Positions 7,954 through 16,418 of a stretch of 64,000 bases of DNA are shown one piece after another. Below the pieces are notes generated by a model that saw only the letters and a list, made by a program, of their open reading frames with translations, was not told the origin of the DNA and did no database searches. Numbering within the stretch: the first letter of the stretch is position 1; each line of letters begins with the position of its first letter. The stretch is from Cytobacillus oceanisediminis. GTDB lineage: Bacteria > Bacillota > Bacilli > Bacillales > Cytobacillaceae. The DNA lies in NCBI RefSeq assembly GCF_003182355.1, contig NZ_QGTW01000017.1, forward strand, positions 41,350 to 105,349. Direction: 5' to 3'. The position numbers and the translations under genes were made by a program.

Positions 7954-9636
7954 CATTTGTTCAGGCACCCTCATTCCGAGTGTTTGCATGCCTTCCGAGA
8001 GCACAATCGTGACTGCCTTTACAAGTGCTAGCCTGCCTTTAATGTCCGTATCTTTCTCTAATATTCTTACTTGTCCGTAATATTTGTTAAAGGCCTGAGC
8101 CACATCTATTAAATATTTTGCCAGGACAGATGGGGAAAGATGCTGATATGCTTGCTTAAGCTTGTCAGGATATTGATGGAGCAGTTTTATAATTTCCCAG
8201 CTATGTGAATCAGAAAGGCCACTAGGTGAAGGGCCATCTTCAGCCTTGCGCAGCAGGGAATAGGCACGAGCATTGGTGTATTGCAGATAAGGGCCGGTTT
8301 CGCCTTCGAATGTCAGCATATCTTCAAGTGAAAATTCAATATTATTCATGCGGTCATTTTTCAGATCATGGAAAAGAATGGCGCCAATTCCTACAGCTTC
8401 TGCGATGTCTTTTTTATTTTCCAAATGTGGATTCTTGTCCTCAATATTTTGCTTTGCGAGAAGGATCGCTTCATTCAGAACCTCCTCCAGAAGAATAACC
8501 CGGCCTTTTCGGGTGGACATCTTTTTGCCGTCCTTCATATAAAGGCCGAATGGGACATGTACCATGTGGTCTGCCCATTCATAGCCCAGCGTTTTTATGA
8601 CACTTTTAACCTGGCGGAAATGGATGCTTTGTTCCTGTCCGACGATGTATAAGGACTGATCAAAATGATATTTCTTTTTTCTGTAAAAAGCTGCGGCGAG
8701 GTCACGTGTTGCATATAAGGTTGCACCGTCCGATTTTTTGATCAGGCAAGGAGGAAGGTCCTGATCAGGAAGTTGAACTACTTCAGCTCCGTCGGACATA
8801 ACAAGCAGATTCTTGGCGCTTAGCTCCTCAATAATAGCTTCCATTTTATTATTATAAAAAGCCTCGCCGTTATAAGAATCAAATTTGATCCCAAGCATGT
8901 CATATATGCGTTCGAATTCTTTCAATGATTCTTCTCTAAACCATCCCCAGAGGCTGGCAGCTTCTTCATTGCCATTTTCGAGCTCTTTGAACCAATAACG
9001 AGCCTCATTTTCCAATCCAGGATTCTCTTCGACTTCATCATGGAACCGAATATATAAGCTAAGCAGCTCCCGGATTGGATTTTCTTTTACTCTATCCTGG
9101 TTTCCCCATTTTTTATAAGCTGTAATTAACTTGCCAAACTGGGTGCCCCAATCCCCCAAGTGATTAATCCTGACAGTTTGATAACCGCATCTATCAGCAA
9201 GATTGCCGAGTGCATTTCCAATAACTGTTGAGCGCAAATGCCCCATGGAGAAAGGCTTTGCAATGTTTGGTGATGAAAAATCGAGCACCACTGTTTTTCC
9301 GGCTCCAATTGTAAGTTTCCCATACTCTTTTCCTTCTTTGAGAATTCTTTCCATGATAATTTTGCCGGCAGCTGCTTTTGAAAAAAAGACATTAATATAA
9401 GGGCCAGCTGCTTCCGCTTTTTCAATGAGCGGGGCCCGAATCTGGCTAGCGATGTCAACTGCAATAGCTGCCGGCGATTTCCTGCATGCCTTGGCAAGCG
9501 TAAAACAAGGAAAAGCCAGATCGCCATGCTCAGGGTTTTTGGGAATTTCGATTAAAGCAGCAATCACTTCTTCAGACATCTGTCCATCCACAACAGATGC
9601 CAATTGAGCAGTGAATATTTCTTTAAAGTTCAACAT
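7951..9636 (-). CDS. argS: Arginyl-tRNA synthetase
   Basis: A 561-residue class I aminoacyl-tRNA synthetase that charges tRNA-Arg. Order: N-terminal Add-1 domain (residues 1-~85), catalytic Rossmann core with the HIGH-like motif SPNIAKPFSMGHLRST (~122-137), the KMSK loop (KKMSTRKG) near residue 375, and a C-terminal DALR anticodon-binding domain ending in VPEQM as usual. Length is typical. ATG preceded by GGGAGGTG. It is transcribed from its own promoter at the end of rodA and controlled by a T-box leader, so expression should rise when uncharged tRNA-Arg accumulates. Confidence 0.95.
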   Translation of the reverse strand: MLNFKEIFTAQLASVVDGQMSEEVIAALIEIPKNPEHGDLAFPCFTLAKACRKSPAAIAVDIASQIRAPLIEKAEAAGPYINVFFSKAAAGKIIMERILKEGKEYGKLTIGAGKTVVLDFSSPNIAKPFSMGHLRSTVIGNALGNLADRCGYQTVRINHLGDWGTQFGKLITAYKKWGNQDRVKENPIRELLSLYIRFHDEVEENPGLENEARYWFKELENGNEEAASLWGWFREESLKEFERIYDMLGIKFDSYNGEAFYNNKMEAIIEELSAKNLLVMSDGAEVVQLPDQDLPPCLIKKSDGATLYATRDLAAAFYRKKKYHFDQSLYIVGQEQSIHFRQVKSVIKTLGYEWADHMVHVPFGLYMKDGKKMSTRKGRVILLEEVLNEAILLAKQNIEDKNPHLENKKDIAEAVGIGAILFHDLKNDRMNNIEFSLEDMLTFEGETGPYLQYTNARAYSLLRKAEDGPSPSGLSDSHSWEIIKLLHQYPDKLKQAYQHLSPSVLAKYLIDVAQAFNKYYGQVRILEKDTDIKGRLALVKAVTIVLSEGMQTLGMRVPEQM

Positions 9637-9654
9637 AATAACACCTCCCTAAAA

Positions 9655-9913
9655 TAAAAAAGCCCGTCTCTAAAAATAGAGACGAGCTTGAATTACCCGC
9701 GGTACCACTCTGATTGTCCATTCTAATTGAGTGGACCTCTTTTAAGAAAATTGTTAACGGGACCTTTAACCCCCGGCAAAGCCTACTCGATTTTCAGCTC
9801 TGCATCTCCAAAGTGCGCTTCGCAAAAGAATTTCCAACAGGCTTACACCGTCCCTGTCTCGCTTAAGGAATGGGTCTTTTGCTACTCTCTTCATCATGGA
9901 CTCTACATATATT
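9655..9913 (-). ncRNA. T-box leader riboswitch of argS
   Basis: On the minus strand the leader holds the T-box core GAGTGGTACCGCGGG (complement of ~9696-9711) and ends in a strong terminator, AAGCTCGTCTCTA/TAGAGACGGGCTT plus T run (9655-9690). Upstream is a stem I with a GA-rich internal loop; the likely specifier triplet is CGC (Arg) in the 3' side of that loop, a reading I hold with moderate confidence. Uncharged tRNA binding should favour the antiterminator. Confidence 0.9.
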
Positions 9914-9919
9914 AATGCT

Positions 9920-9947
9920 ATTATACTCTGCTGTAATTATTTTGCAA
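9920..9947 (-). promoter_or_regulatory. argS/T-box promoter
   Basis: Minus strand -35 TTGCAA (9942-9947), 16-base spacer, -10 TATAAT (9920-9925). It overlaps the 3' end of rodA. Confidence 0.75.
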
Positions 9948-11121
9948 GAAAATTTGAATCTGTCGAAAACATATAGGTTTTATGGTGATATCGCATGCTG
10001 AAAATCAGACCCATTGCCAGCATATTTCCCATTAGCGAACTGCCCCCATAGCTTATAAATGGAAGTGGAATTCCAGTGATCGGCAGAACCTGGATTGTCA
10101 TCCCGATGTTCTGGAAAACGTGGAAGGTAATCATGCTGATGATACCGACACATATATAGGTATTGAATGGGTCAGTTGTTTCCAAGGCTATTTTTGTCAA
10201 ATGATAGATTAGAAGAAAAAATAGGCTGATGACAACGCTCGCTCCGAAAAAGCCGTACTCTTCTCCAATGACACTGAAAATAAAATCAGTGTGGGCATCT
10301 GGGACATACACCTGCCTGTCAGTAAAGCCTTTTCCGGAAATCAGGCCTGACCCGATTGCCATCATAGAGTTATAGAGTTGCATTCCCGCTCCTTGCTTAT
10401 GGTTTACAGGATCAAGCCAGGAATAAATCCTGCTAAACTGGTAGGGGTCTACCCCCAGGTATTTCTCCAGAATCTCCGGTGCCTGTATAACAAGATAGAG
10501 AATGGTGCCGGCGATAGCTCCCAGAAAACCATAGATAGGCACAAGTATCTTCCATGATATTCCTGACACAAGAATAATTCCTGTTAGAATAGCGACAATA
10601 ACCAGGGCTGTTCCAAGGTCTTCAATAATAATTAACCCTAAGGGGAGCGATGTCGCTGCCCCAAGCTTAATAAGAAGGAGAAAATCTAAACCAAGTGTCT
10701 TACTTAAATATTTTTGATTATGGTCAGTTATGATTTTGCTTAAAGCAATAATCAAAAAAACTTTTACAAACTCGGAGGGCTGAACGGAGCCTAGCCCGGG
10801 AATCACATACCAAAGAGTTGCCCCTTTGCGCTCAGGTGCTATGCTTTCCGGTGCAACAAATAATCCCAGCAATAAAATGATCCCTAAACCGTATAAGAAC
10901 CAGGTAAGCTTCCTGATTTGTTCACTATCAAAATACATAACTGCAGCAACAATAATAATTCCGATTACATAGTTAACGATTTGTTTTATAACAAAGTTGC
11001 CAGCATATTGATCGGAGGATTGCCCGCTGTATATAGCGGTACAGCTAATGAGAAAAAATAGCAGCAATAGAAAACATAACGTCCAATCAATTCGATCTGA
11101 AAATCTATTAGTCTGGTCCAT
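9937..11121 (-). CDS. rodA: RodA/FtsW/SpoVE-family peptidoglycan glycosyltransferase
   Basis: A 394-residue SEDS protein with about ten transmembrane helices that polymerises lipid II into glycan strands. Family hallmarks are present: KGATLWYVIPGLGSVQPSEFVK in the middle, the large outer loop ending in DAHTDFIFSVIGEEYGF, and the C-terminal GIPLPFISYGGSSL. The conserved aspartate lies in LDPVNHKQGAGMQ (loop 4 region). This pattern and length fit RodA (cell elongation) better than FtsW or SpoVE, but paralogues are common in Bacillaceae. ATG with AGGTG seven bases upstream; another ATG four bases earlier is out of frame. Confidence 0.85.
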   Translation of the reverse strand: MDQTNRFSDRIDWTLCFLLLLFFLISCTAIYSGQSSDQYAGNFVIKQIVNYVIGIIIVAAVMYFDSEQIRKLTWFLYGLGIILLLGLFVAPESIAPERKGATLWYVIPGLGSVQPSEFVKVFLIIALSKIITDHNQKYLSKTLGLDFLLLIKLGAATSLPLGLIIIEDLGTALVIVAILTGIILVSGISWKILVPIYGFLGAIAGTILYLVIQAPEILEKYLGVDPYQFSRIYSWLDPVNHKQGAGMQLYNSMMAIGSGLISGKGFTDRQVYVPDAHTDFIFSVIGEEYGFFGASVVISLFFLLIYHLTKIALETTDPFNTYICVGIISMITFHVFQNIGMTIQVLPITGIPLPFISYGGSSLMGNMLAMGLIFSMRYHHKTYMFSTDSNFLAK

Positions 11122-11523
11122 CCATACACACCTGGTTTCTTTACCTTTTTACATTTTTATCCTAACAAAGAAAAATGCCCCTTACAATGGCAGTTTCGAT
11201 GTGATTTCTTTATTGCCCGGTATTAATTAGACGAATTAAAGAGTGTGATAGTTTCCTTCTTTTCCATAAAATATAAAGGGGCAAAGAAAAGGTTGCTTTC
11301 CGATAATTAATTTATTCATTATATTTTGAAATAATGCAAATGGGTTATATGGAAATAAAATGGGATATTTAATAATATTTTTCTAATCTGGAAAGATATT
11401 TTTTTATATTTTTGCTACAATAAGAGAAGAAAATACTCGTAATGTTAGGCAGACAGTTTCAAAGTCAGAAGCTGTTTTTTTATTGAATATACTACTCTTG
11501 TTAACGGTTCGGAGGTATCGCCA
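11122..11523. other. Divergent intergenic region between rodA and the next gene
   Basis: About 400 AT-rich bases with no coding potential that I trust. It should hold the divergent promoters. A weak hairpin with a T run (ACAG...CTGTTTTTTT, ~11451-11482) lies in the leader of the plus-strand gene and could be an attenuator; support is thin. Confidence 0.4.
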
Positions 11524-12300
11524 TTGAAAAAAAGAAATCATACTATTCGTGATCTCATCTATATCCATCTTAATGAACAGGATCAGTATGTTATGACATA
11601 TGGAATTGAATTCGCGGAGTTTGTCCACACTCTTTCAGATTCAATTAATAATCTGCTATTGCTTAAGCACCGTTTTGAACATGGCGATTACAATATGCAT
11701 ACGATGTTTGATTACGTGTCAAGAGACAAACTGGGAAGGCTAGTGCAAGATGATGTATACAGCTATGGCGATTTTTGCTGGATCGATTTTGAGGAAGAGG
11801 AAGCTGTAAATGAGCTTCCGGGCCAGTCGATCGCTGAGCTTCTTTACCTTGGCCATGTTAAAGAGCACTTAAAGCCGCCGTTTTACAATTATTTGAGCAA
11901 TCGGTATGTGTACCTTGCCATTGATGACGGCTGGTTTAACCGTACTTATTATCGGGATCTGAATGACTTTTATCGGATGCTCGGGGAAGTGATTCCGGGT
12001 AAAATGGGGCAAATGAAAGTCGAAAAAACGCTGCTCGGCATTAAAAAGAAAAGGACGTATCCACCCATTTCAAGAGATGTCCTTCTTTCACTGAAGGCAT
12101 TAATGAAAGAAGGTGCAGTCCTGTCGATAAAGGACATTGACCAGAATCGGGTGCGAATTGAAATTCCGATTTGGATTATTGGCGATTTTGCCAACATGGA
12201 TGACATGTATGATGAATATGAATCCATCGTGAAGGAGCCTTGTGAAGCCAAGATTGTCTTCGATAAAAAAACAAGGGAATGGAAGATTTACTCCCGGTAG
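11524..12300 (+). CDS. Conserved hypothetical protein
   Basis: A 258-residue soluble protein with no signal peptide or transmembrane segment. It is rich in acidic and aromatic residues, with an internal stretch of WIDFEEEEAVNELPGQ type and a basic segment KKKRTYPPI near residue 178. I do not recognise a catalytic motif. Some Bacillus homologues carry the label oxalate:formate antiporter, which cannot be right for a protein without membrane segments. The start is TTG at 11524, set by GGAGG eight bases upstream. It stands alone, followed by the promoter of the cobalamin operon. Confidence 0.7.
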   Translation: MKKRNHTIRDLIYIHLNEQDQYVMTYGIEFAEFVHTLSDSINNLLLLKHRFEHGDYNMHTMFDYVSRDKLGRLVQDDVYSYGDFCWIDFEEEEAVNELPGQSIAELLYLGHVKEHLKPPFYNYLSNRYVYLAIDDGWFNRTYYRDLNDFYRMLGEVIPGKMGQMKVEKTLLGIKKKRTYPPISRDVLLSLKALMKEGAVLSIKDIDQNRVRIEIPIWIIGDFANMDDMYDEYESIVKEPCEAKIVFDKKTREWKIYSR

Positions 12301-12335
12301 AATACTGCTTTTTTACAGCATTCAGCAAATTTCTC

Positions 12336-12363
12336 TTACATTTTTAATTGTATGGTGTATAAT
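12336..12363 (+). promoter_or_regulatory. Promoter of the cobalamin salvage operon
   Basis: -35 TTACAT (12336-12341), 16-base spacer, -10 TATAAT (12358-12363), about 40 bases before the riboswitch P1 stem. Confidence 0.6.
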
Positions 12364-12408
12364 CGGAAATAGAAAAAATTCAATATGCACGAAAGAACAG
12401 GTGTCTTT

Positions 12409-12706
12409 TTTAAGGGAGTAAAGGACCATAGGTTATATACTCTTTTGAAGACTTAATAGGGAAGCTGGTGAAAATCCAGCGCGGTCCCGCCACTGTAAAT
12501 GGGAGCTGTCTGTAAATCCACTATACTTATATGTATGGGAAGGAGCAGAACGGCAATGACCATAAGCCAGGAGACCTGCCTGATTCTAAAGCACCCTTAA
12601 ACCTACGAGGATAGGGAGGTGTTTGGTCCGGCCATCAATTCTTTATGAATTAACTGAATTATGACCACACAAACATCTCCTTGCCGTTCGAGGAGATGTT
12701 TTTTTA
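12409..12706 (+). ncRNA. Cobalamin riboswitch with transcription terminator
   Basis: The aptamer runs from P1 strand TTTAAGGG (12409-12416) to its partner CCCTTAAA (12594-12601). Inside are the conserved core GGTGAAAATCCAGCGCGGTC (from ~12467) with CCCGCCACTGT and the B12 box AAGCCAGGAGACCTGCC (12564-12580). The terminator is AACATCTCCT/AGGAGATGTT plus eight T (12672-12706). An 11-base antiterminator is visible: GGAGGTGTTTG (12615-12625) can pair with CAAACATCTCC (12670-12680) with one G-U pair. Adenosylcobalamin binding should therefore switch off the downstream uptake and salvage operon. Confidence 0.93.
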
Positions 12707-12720
12707 TATTGTTGGTACCA

Positions 12721-12900
12721 GATGTCCAGCTTCAGCGCCTCCCCCCCGAGGCCACAAGCCAAGCCTCCCAGAAAGGTAAAGAACACCTTCCCGTGAGGCT
12801 TGTCACGAGCTTGAGGCCTGCAGGATGCAGGTCATGCAGACGTGCCGCAGGACGTGGCATCTTTAGTCTGTGTTTCTGCAACAAGGTGCTTACGCTCTTC
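12721..12900. mobile_element. 180-bp non-coding element with 9-bp direct flanking repeats (MITE-like)
   Basis: The block begins CCAGCTTCAGCGCCT-like and ends AACAAGGTGCTTACGCTCTTC, and is bounded on both sides by TTGGTACCA (12712-12720 and 12901-12909), which looks like a 9-bp target duplication. Both ends resemble those of the block at 61512-61680. No open frame encodes a transposase. It lies between the riboswitch terminator and btuF, so it is part of the operon leader RNA. Confidence 0.6.
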
Positions 12901-12944
12901 TTGGTACCACCGAATTTTGTCGAAAAGTATTGGAGGAATGAAGG

Positions 12945-13919
12945 ATGAAGAAATTTTATTCGTTGTTATTGGCTATGATACTGGCTGCTGGAGTGCTGGC
13001 TGGATGCGGGGAGAGTGCTGAGCAGCCTAAGGAGAATGATTCAGCTAAGGAAGAACAGTCTGCTGGGGAGGAAGAATCTGAATTCCCTGTAACCATAAAG
13101 GATGCTCTTGATAATAAAGTGGTCATTGAATCTAAGCCTGAAAGAATCGTTTCCATGATTCCAAGCAACACAGAAATTGCTTTTGGATTGGGGCTGGGAG
13201 AGGAAGTTGTAGGAGTCTCCGATTTTGATAACTACCCGGCGGAAGCCACAGAGAAAGAAAAGATTGGGGGCATGGATTTTAATGTGGAGAAAATTATCTC
13301 TTTAAACCCCGACCTTGTCCTGGCTCACGCTTCCAGTGCACATAATTCCGAAGCAGGTCTTCAGCAATTAAGGGATGCTGGCGTGACAGTGCTTGTTGTA
13401 AATGATGCGAAGAGCTTTGATCAGGTTTTTGATTCCATTGAAATGGTTGGAACTGCGGCCGGAGAAAAAGAACAAGCGGAACAGCTTGTTTCGGACATGA
13501 AGAGCAAGCTTGATGAAATTAAAACAAAAGCTCAAGGCATAAAAGAAGCGAATCGTAAATCTGTATTCGTTGAAGTTTCACCTGCTCCTGAAATCTATAC
13601 GGCAGGTACAAATACATTTATGGACGAGATGTTAAGTGCAATAAATGCAAAAAATATCATAACTGAAGAAGGATGGCCAAAAATGGATCCGGAAGCGATT
13701 ATTGAAAGAAATCCGGATGTGATCATCACAACTCATGGTTATTACACTGAAGATGCTGTTGGCAATGTAATGAGCAGGGATGGCTGGCAGGATATAAACG
13801 CAGTGAAAAATAAGCAAGTTATCGAAGTAGATTCCGATATGGTTACCCGCTCTGGCCCGCGTATTATTGAAGGAGTCGAGGAACTTGCAAAAGCAGTATA
13901 TCCGGATGTATTTAAATAA
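12945..13919 (+). CDS. btuF: Cobalamin/corrinoid-binding lipoprotein (BtuF-like)
   Basis: A 324-residue binding lipoprotein with lipobox LAGC (Cys21), an acidic linker and the BtuF-type two-lobed fold: VTIKDALDNKVVIESKPERIVSM opens lobe 1 and GGMDFNVEKIISLNPDLVLA is the usual second strand-helix element. It should capture vitamin B12 or other corrinoids outside the membrane. It is the first gene after the cobalamin riboswitch, which supports the substrate. GGAGG lies eight bases before the ATG. The next gene starts inside its 3' end, so translation is coupled. Confidence 0.88.
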   Translation: MKKFYSLLLAMILAAGVLAGCGESAEQPKENDSAKEEQSAGEEESEFPVTIKDALDNKVVIESKPERIVSMIPSNTEIAFGLGLGEEVVGVSDFDNYPAEATEKEKIGGMDFNVEKIISLNPDLVLAHASSAHNSEAGLQQLRDAGVTVLVVNDAKSFDQVFDSIEMVGTAAGEKEQAEQLVSDMKSKLDEIKTKAQGIKEANRKSVFVEVSPAPEIYTAGTNTFMDEMLSAINAKNIITEEGWPKMDPEAIIERNPDVIITTHGYYTEDAVGNVMSRDGWQDINAVKNKQVIEVDSDMVTRSGPRIIEGVEELAKAVYPDVFK

Positions 13920-14943
13920 TAAAATATTAGCTTATGTATTAGCGGCAGCATTTTTACTCTCTGCTATGCTGATGGGGATTTCAATTGGTACGGTATCTGT
14001 TCCCGCTATGACGATTATCAAAGTGATAGCTGCTGAGATTCTTCCATTTATTTCATTAGAAAATACAGACACTATGCATTCAAATATCATCATGAATATT
14101 CGGCTGCCGCGAGTATTGCTGGCCGGCTTAGTAGGGGCGTCTCTTGCAATTGCAGGAGCCGCCTTTCAAGGTTTATTAAGAAATCCTCTGGCAGATCCAT
14201 ATACAATAGGAGTATCTTCCGGAGCTTCTCTCGGTGCTGTTTTAACTTTGTTTTTAGGTTTATCTATTCCGTTTGCCGGCATGTTTACCCTGCCCTTATT
14301 CAGTATCCTTTTTTCTTTTTTAACCATTTTTGCCGTTTTGTTATTTGCTAGAAATATTGAAAGATCCATGAAAGTTGAAACGATTATTTTGACAGGAATT
14401 ATTTTCAGCTCTTTTCTTGGTGCGTTCATATCCCTTATGATCGCCTTGACGGGAGAGGAGCTTAGGCAAATTATCGGATGGCTTCTTGGCAGTGTATCCA
14501 TGAGGGGTTGGGCATATATTAAAATTATCATTCCCTTCTTTTTAATAGGCGCTATACTTCTTTTGGTGAACAGCAAAGAGCTTAATGCCATGTCTTTTGG
14601 AGAAGATAAGGCCCAGCATATCGGAGTGGATGTTCAGAAAAGAAAGATGATGATCCTCATAGCTGGCTCCATATTAACGGGTGCGGCCGTCGCTGTTTCA
14701 GGGACGATAGGGTTTGTTGGACTGGTCATTCCTCATCTGACCCGACTATTATGGGGGCCCGATCATAGGCATTTATTGCCTCTTTCGATTCTGATGGGAG
14801 CTGGTTTCCTAATCATTGCCGATTTGGTTTCACGTACAATCATTGCACCTACCGAGCTTCCAATAGGTGTGATTACCGCCATCATTGGTGCACCCGCGTT
14901 TGCCATTATTTTAATGAAAAGACGTACAGAAAGAAGAGGATAA
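13906..14943 (+). CDS. btuC: Cobalamin ABC transporter permease (BtuC-like)
   Basis: A 345-residue FecCD/BtuC-family permease with about nine to ten transmembrane helices. Seen motifs are RLPRVLLAGLVGASLAIAGA and QGLLRNPLADPYTIGVSSGA in the N-half and GFVGLVIPHLTRLLWGPDHR near the coupling helix. It forms the membrane channel for corrinoid import with the BtuF and BtuD proteins encoded on either side. I chose ATG 13906, which overlaps btuF by 14 bases; an upstream in-frame TTG at 13867 would add 13 polar residues. Its ribosome site is weak, consistent with translational coupling. Confidence 0.85.
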   Translation: MYLNNKILAYVLAAAFLLSAMLMGISIGTVSVPAMTIIKVIAAEILPFISLENTDTMHSNIIMNIRLPRVLLAGLVGASLAIAGAAFQGLLRNPLADPYTIGVSSGASLGAVLTLFLGLSIPFAGMFTLPLFSILFSFLTIFAVLLFARNIERSMKVETIILTGIIFSSFLGAFISLMIALTGEELRQIIGWLLGSVSMRGWAYIKIIIPFFLIGAILLLVNSKELNAMSFGEDKAQHIGVDVQKRKMMILIAGSILTGAAVAVSGTIGFVGLVIPHLTRLLWGPDHRHLLPLSILMGAGFLIIADLVSRTIIAPTELPIGVITAIIGAPAFAIILMKRRTERRG

Positions 14944-14945
14944 CC

Positions 14946-16418
14946 ATGCTTAGCGTTCAACAAGTGACTGGCGGATATGCCACTGCACCGGTTGTGAAAA
15001 ATATTAATTTTGAGGTTGGAAGAGGGGAGCTTTTCGGGATATTGGGACCGAATGGTAGCGGGAAAACCACCATCCTGAAAATGCTCAGCGGAATTTTGCC
15101 CATTAAGTCGGGTGGAATCCTGATAAAAGGTAAGAACTTGTCAGAATACACACCGAAAGAACTGGCAAGAATTATTGCAGTTCTCCCACAGCATTCTTCC
15201 CAGGCTTTTTCTTATACCGTAAAGGAAACGGTTTCGCTCGGGAGGTATGCCTATCAAAAAGGCTGGTTTCAGAACTGGACAAACGAAGATGAAGCTACGG
15301 TCAATCGTGTCATGGAACAAACGGGCATCTCCAAGTTTCAAGATCATGACATTCAGCAATTATCCGGCGGTGAAAGGCAGAGGGTTTTTTTAGCCCAGGC
15401 CCTTGCGCAGGAACCTGAAATACTATTGCTCGATGAACCCACAAACCATCTCGACTTGTCTTATCAAAAAGAGCTGCTTGACCTTCTTGCAGTATGGTCA
15501 AAAGACTGTGGGCTGACAGTCATTTCTATTTTCCATGACTTAAATCTGGCGGGGTTGTACTGCGACCGCCTATTGTTATTGGAGAATGGGGAAGTCAATA
15601 TTAACCATGTCCCAAATGAGGTATTAAAAGAAGACCGGATCCGGGAGGTTTATAGGACCAGAATTGAAAAGCTTCCGCACCCAAGAGTTCCAGCCCCGCA
15701 GATGGTTCTTGTACCAGAACGCTCTCATGTTAGAGAGGAGCCTCCATTACGAATAGATGCAAACAGGCTTGAGTTAAGGGATGGATTGATTGTCCTTCGC
15801 TCACCCATTCCGCTAAGAACAATGTCATCTGGAGTAACAGGCTCTGGATCAGGATGGAATCGTATATTTATTAACAGGCATGTCAGCAAGAATTATGATT
15901 GCAGTGACCATAGGGCAGAGATGGCTGAATATGTGAGAAAGATCGGCTTTGAGCCTGGAGAAACAGTGGGGATGATGACAGCGGTATATGTGGAGGATTT
16001 TAGCTGCAAGCTTTATGAAGAAGAAACATTCTCTGTCTATATCGTTGTGACGGCTGGTGTCGGCAATGCGGTTGACGCCTCGAAAAGTGAAGTGCATTCT
16101 CATCATCTGACACCTGGAACGATCAATACATGGGTTTTCGTTAATGGAAACCTGACAGAGGAAGCTTTTATTCAATGTATCATGACTGCAACCGAGGCAA
16201 AGACAAGGGCTCTGCATGACCAGCAGGTGAAGGACTCTGTAACAGGGACGATTGCAACCGGAACATCTACAGATAGTATTTTGATTGCTGCCACTCAGCA
16301 GGGCGAGAACCTTGAGTATGCAGGAACCATTACACCGCTTGGCAAAGTGATTGGAAAAGGTGTCTATGAGTGTACAGTTATGGCGATACAGAATTCACAA
16401 AGAAGGATAAAAAAATGA
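14946..16418 (+). CDS. Fusion of cobalamin ABC ATPase (BtuD) and adenosylcobinamide amidohydrolase (CbiZ)
   Basis: A 490-residue two-domain protein. Residues 1-~245 are an ABC ATPase: Walker A GPNGSGKT (34-41), signature LSGGERQR, Walker B LLLDEPTNHLDL and H-loop FHDLN. Residues ~275-490 are a CbiZ domain (LRTMSSGVTGSG near the start, later VTAGVGNA, TGTSTDS and CTVMA), which cleaves adenosylcobinamide to adenosylcobyric acid and aminopropanol. The fusion ties import energy to remodelling of incoming incomplete corrinoids. Comparable BtuD-CbiZ fusions are known in Bacillus relatives (e.g. YvrA-like proteins). The ATG begins two bases after btuC. Confidence 0.88.
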   Translation: MLSVQQVTGGYATAPVVKNINFEVGRGELFGILGPNGSGKTTILKMLSGILPIKSGGILIKGKNLSEYTPKELARIIAVLPQHSSQAFSYTVKETVSLGRYAYQKGWFQNWTNEDEATVNRVMEQTGISKFQDHDIQQLSGGERQRVFLAQALAQEPEILLLDEPTNHLDLSYQKELLDLLAVWSKDCGLTVISIFHDLNLAGLYCDRLLLLENGEVNINHVPNEVLKEDRIREVYRTRIEKLPHPRVPAPQMVLVPERSHVREEPPLRIDANRLELRDGLIVLRSPIPLRTMSSGVTGSGSGWNRIFINRHVSKNYDCSDHRAEMAEYVRKIGFEPGETVGMMTAVYVEDFSCKLYEEETFSVYIVVTAGVGNAVDASKSEVHSHHLTPGTINTWVFVNGNLTEEAFIQCIMTATEAKTRALHDQQVKDSVTGTIATGTSTDSILIAATQQGENLEYAGTITPLGKVIGKGVYECTVMAIQNSQRRIKK

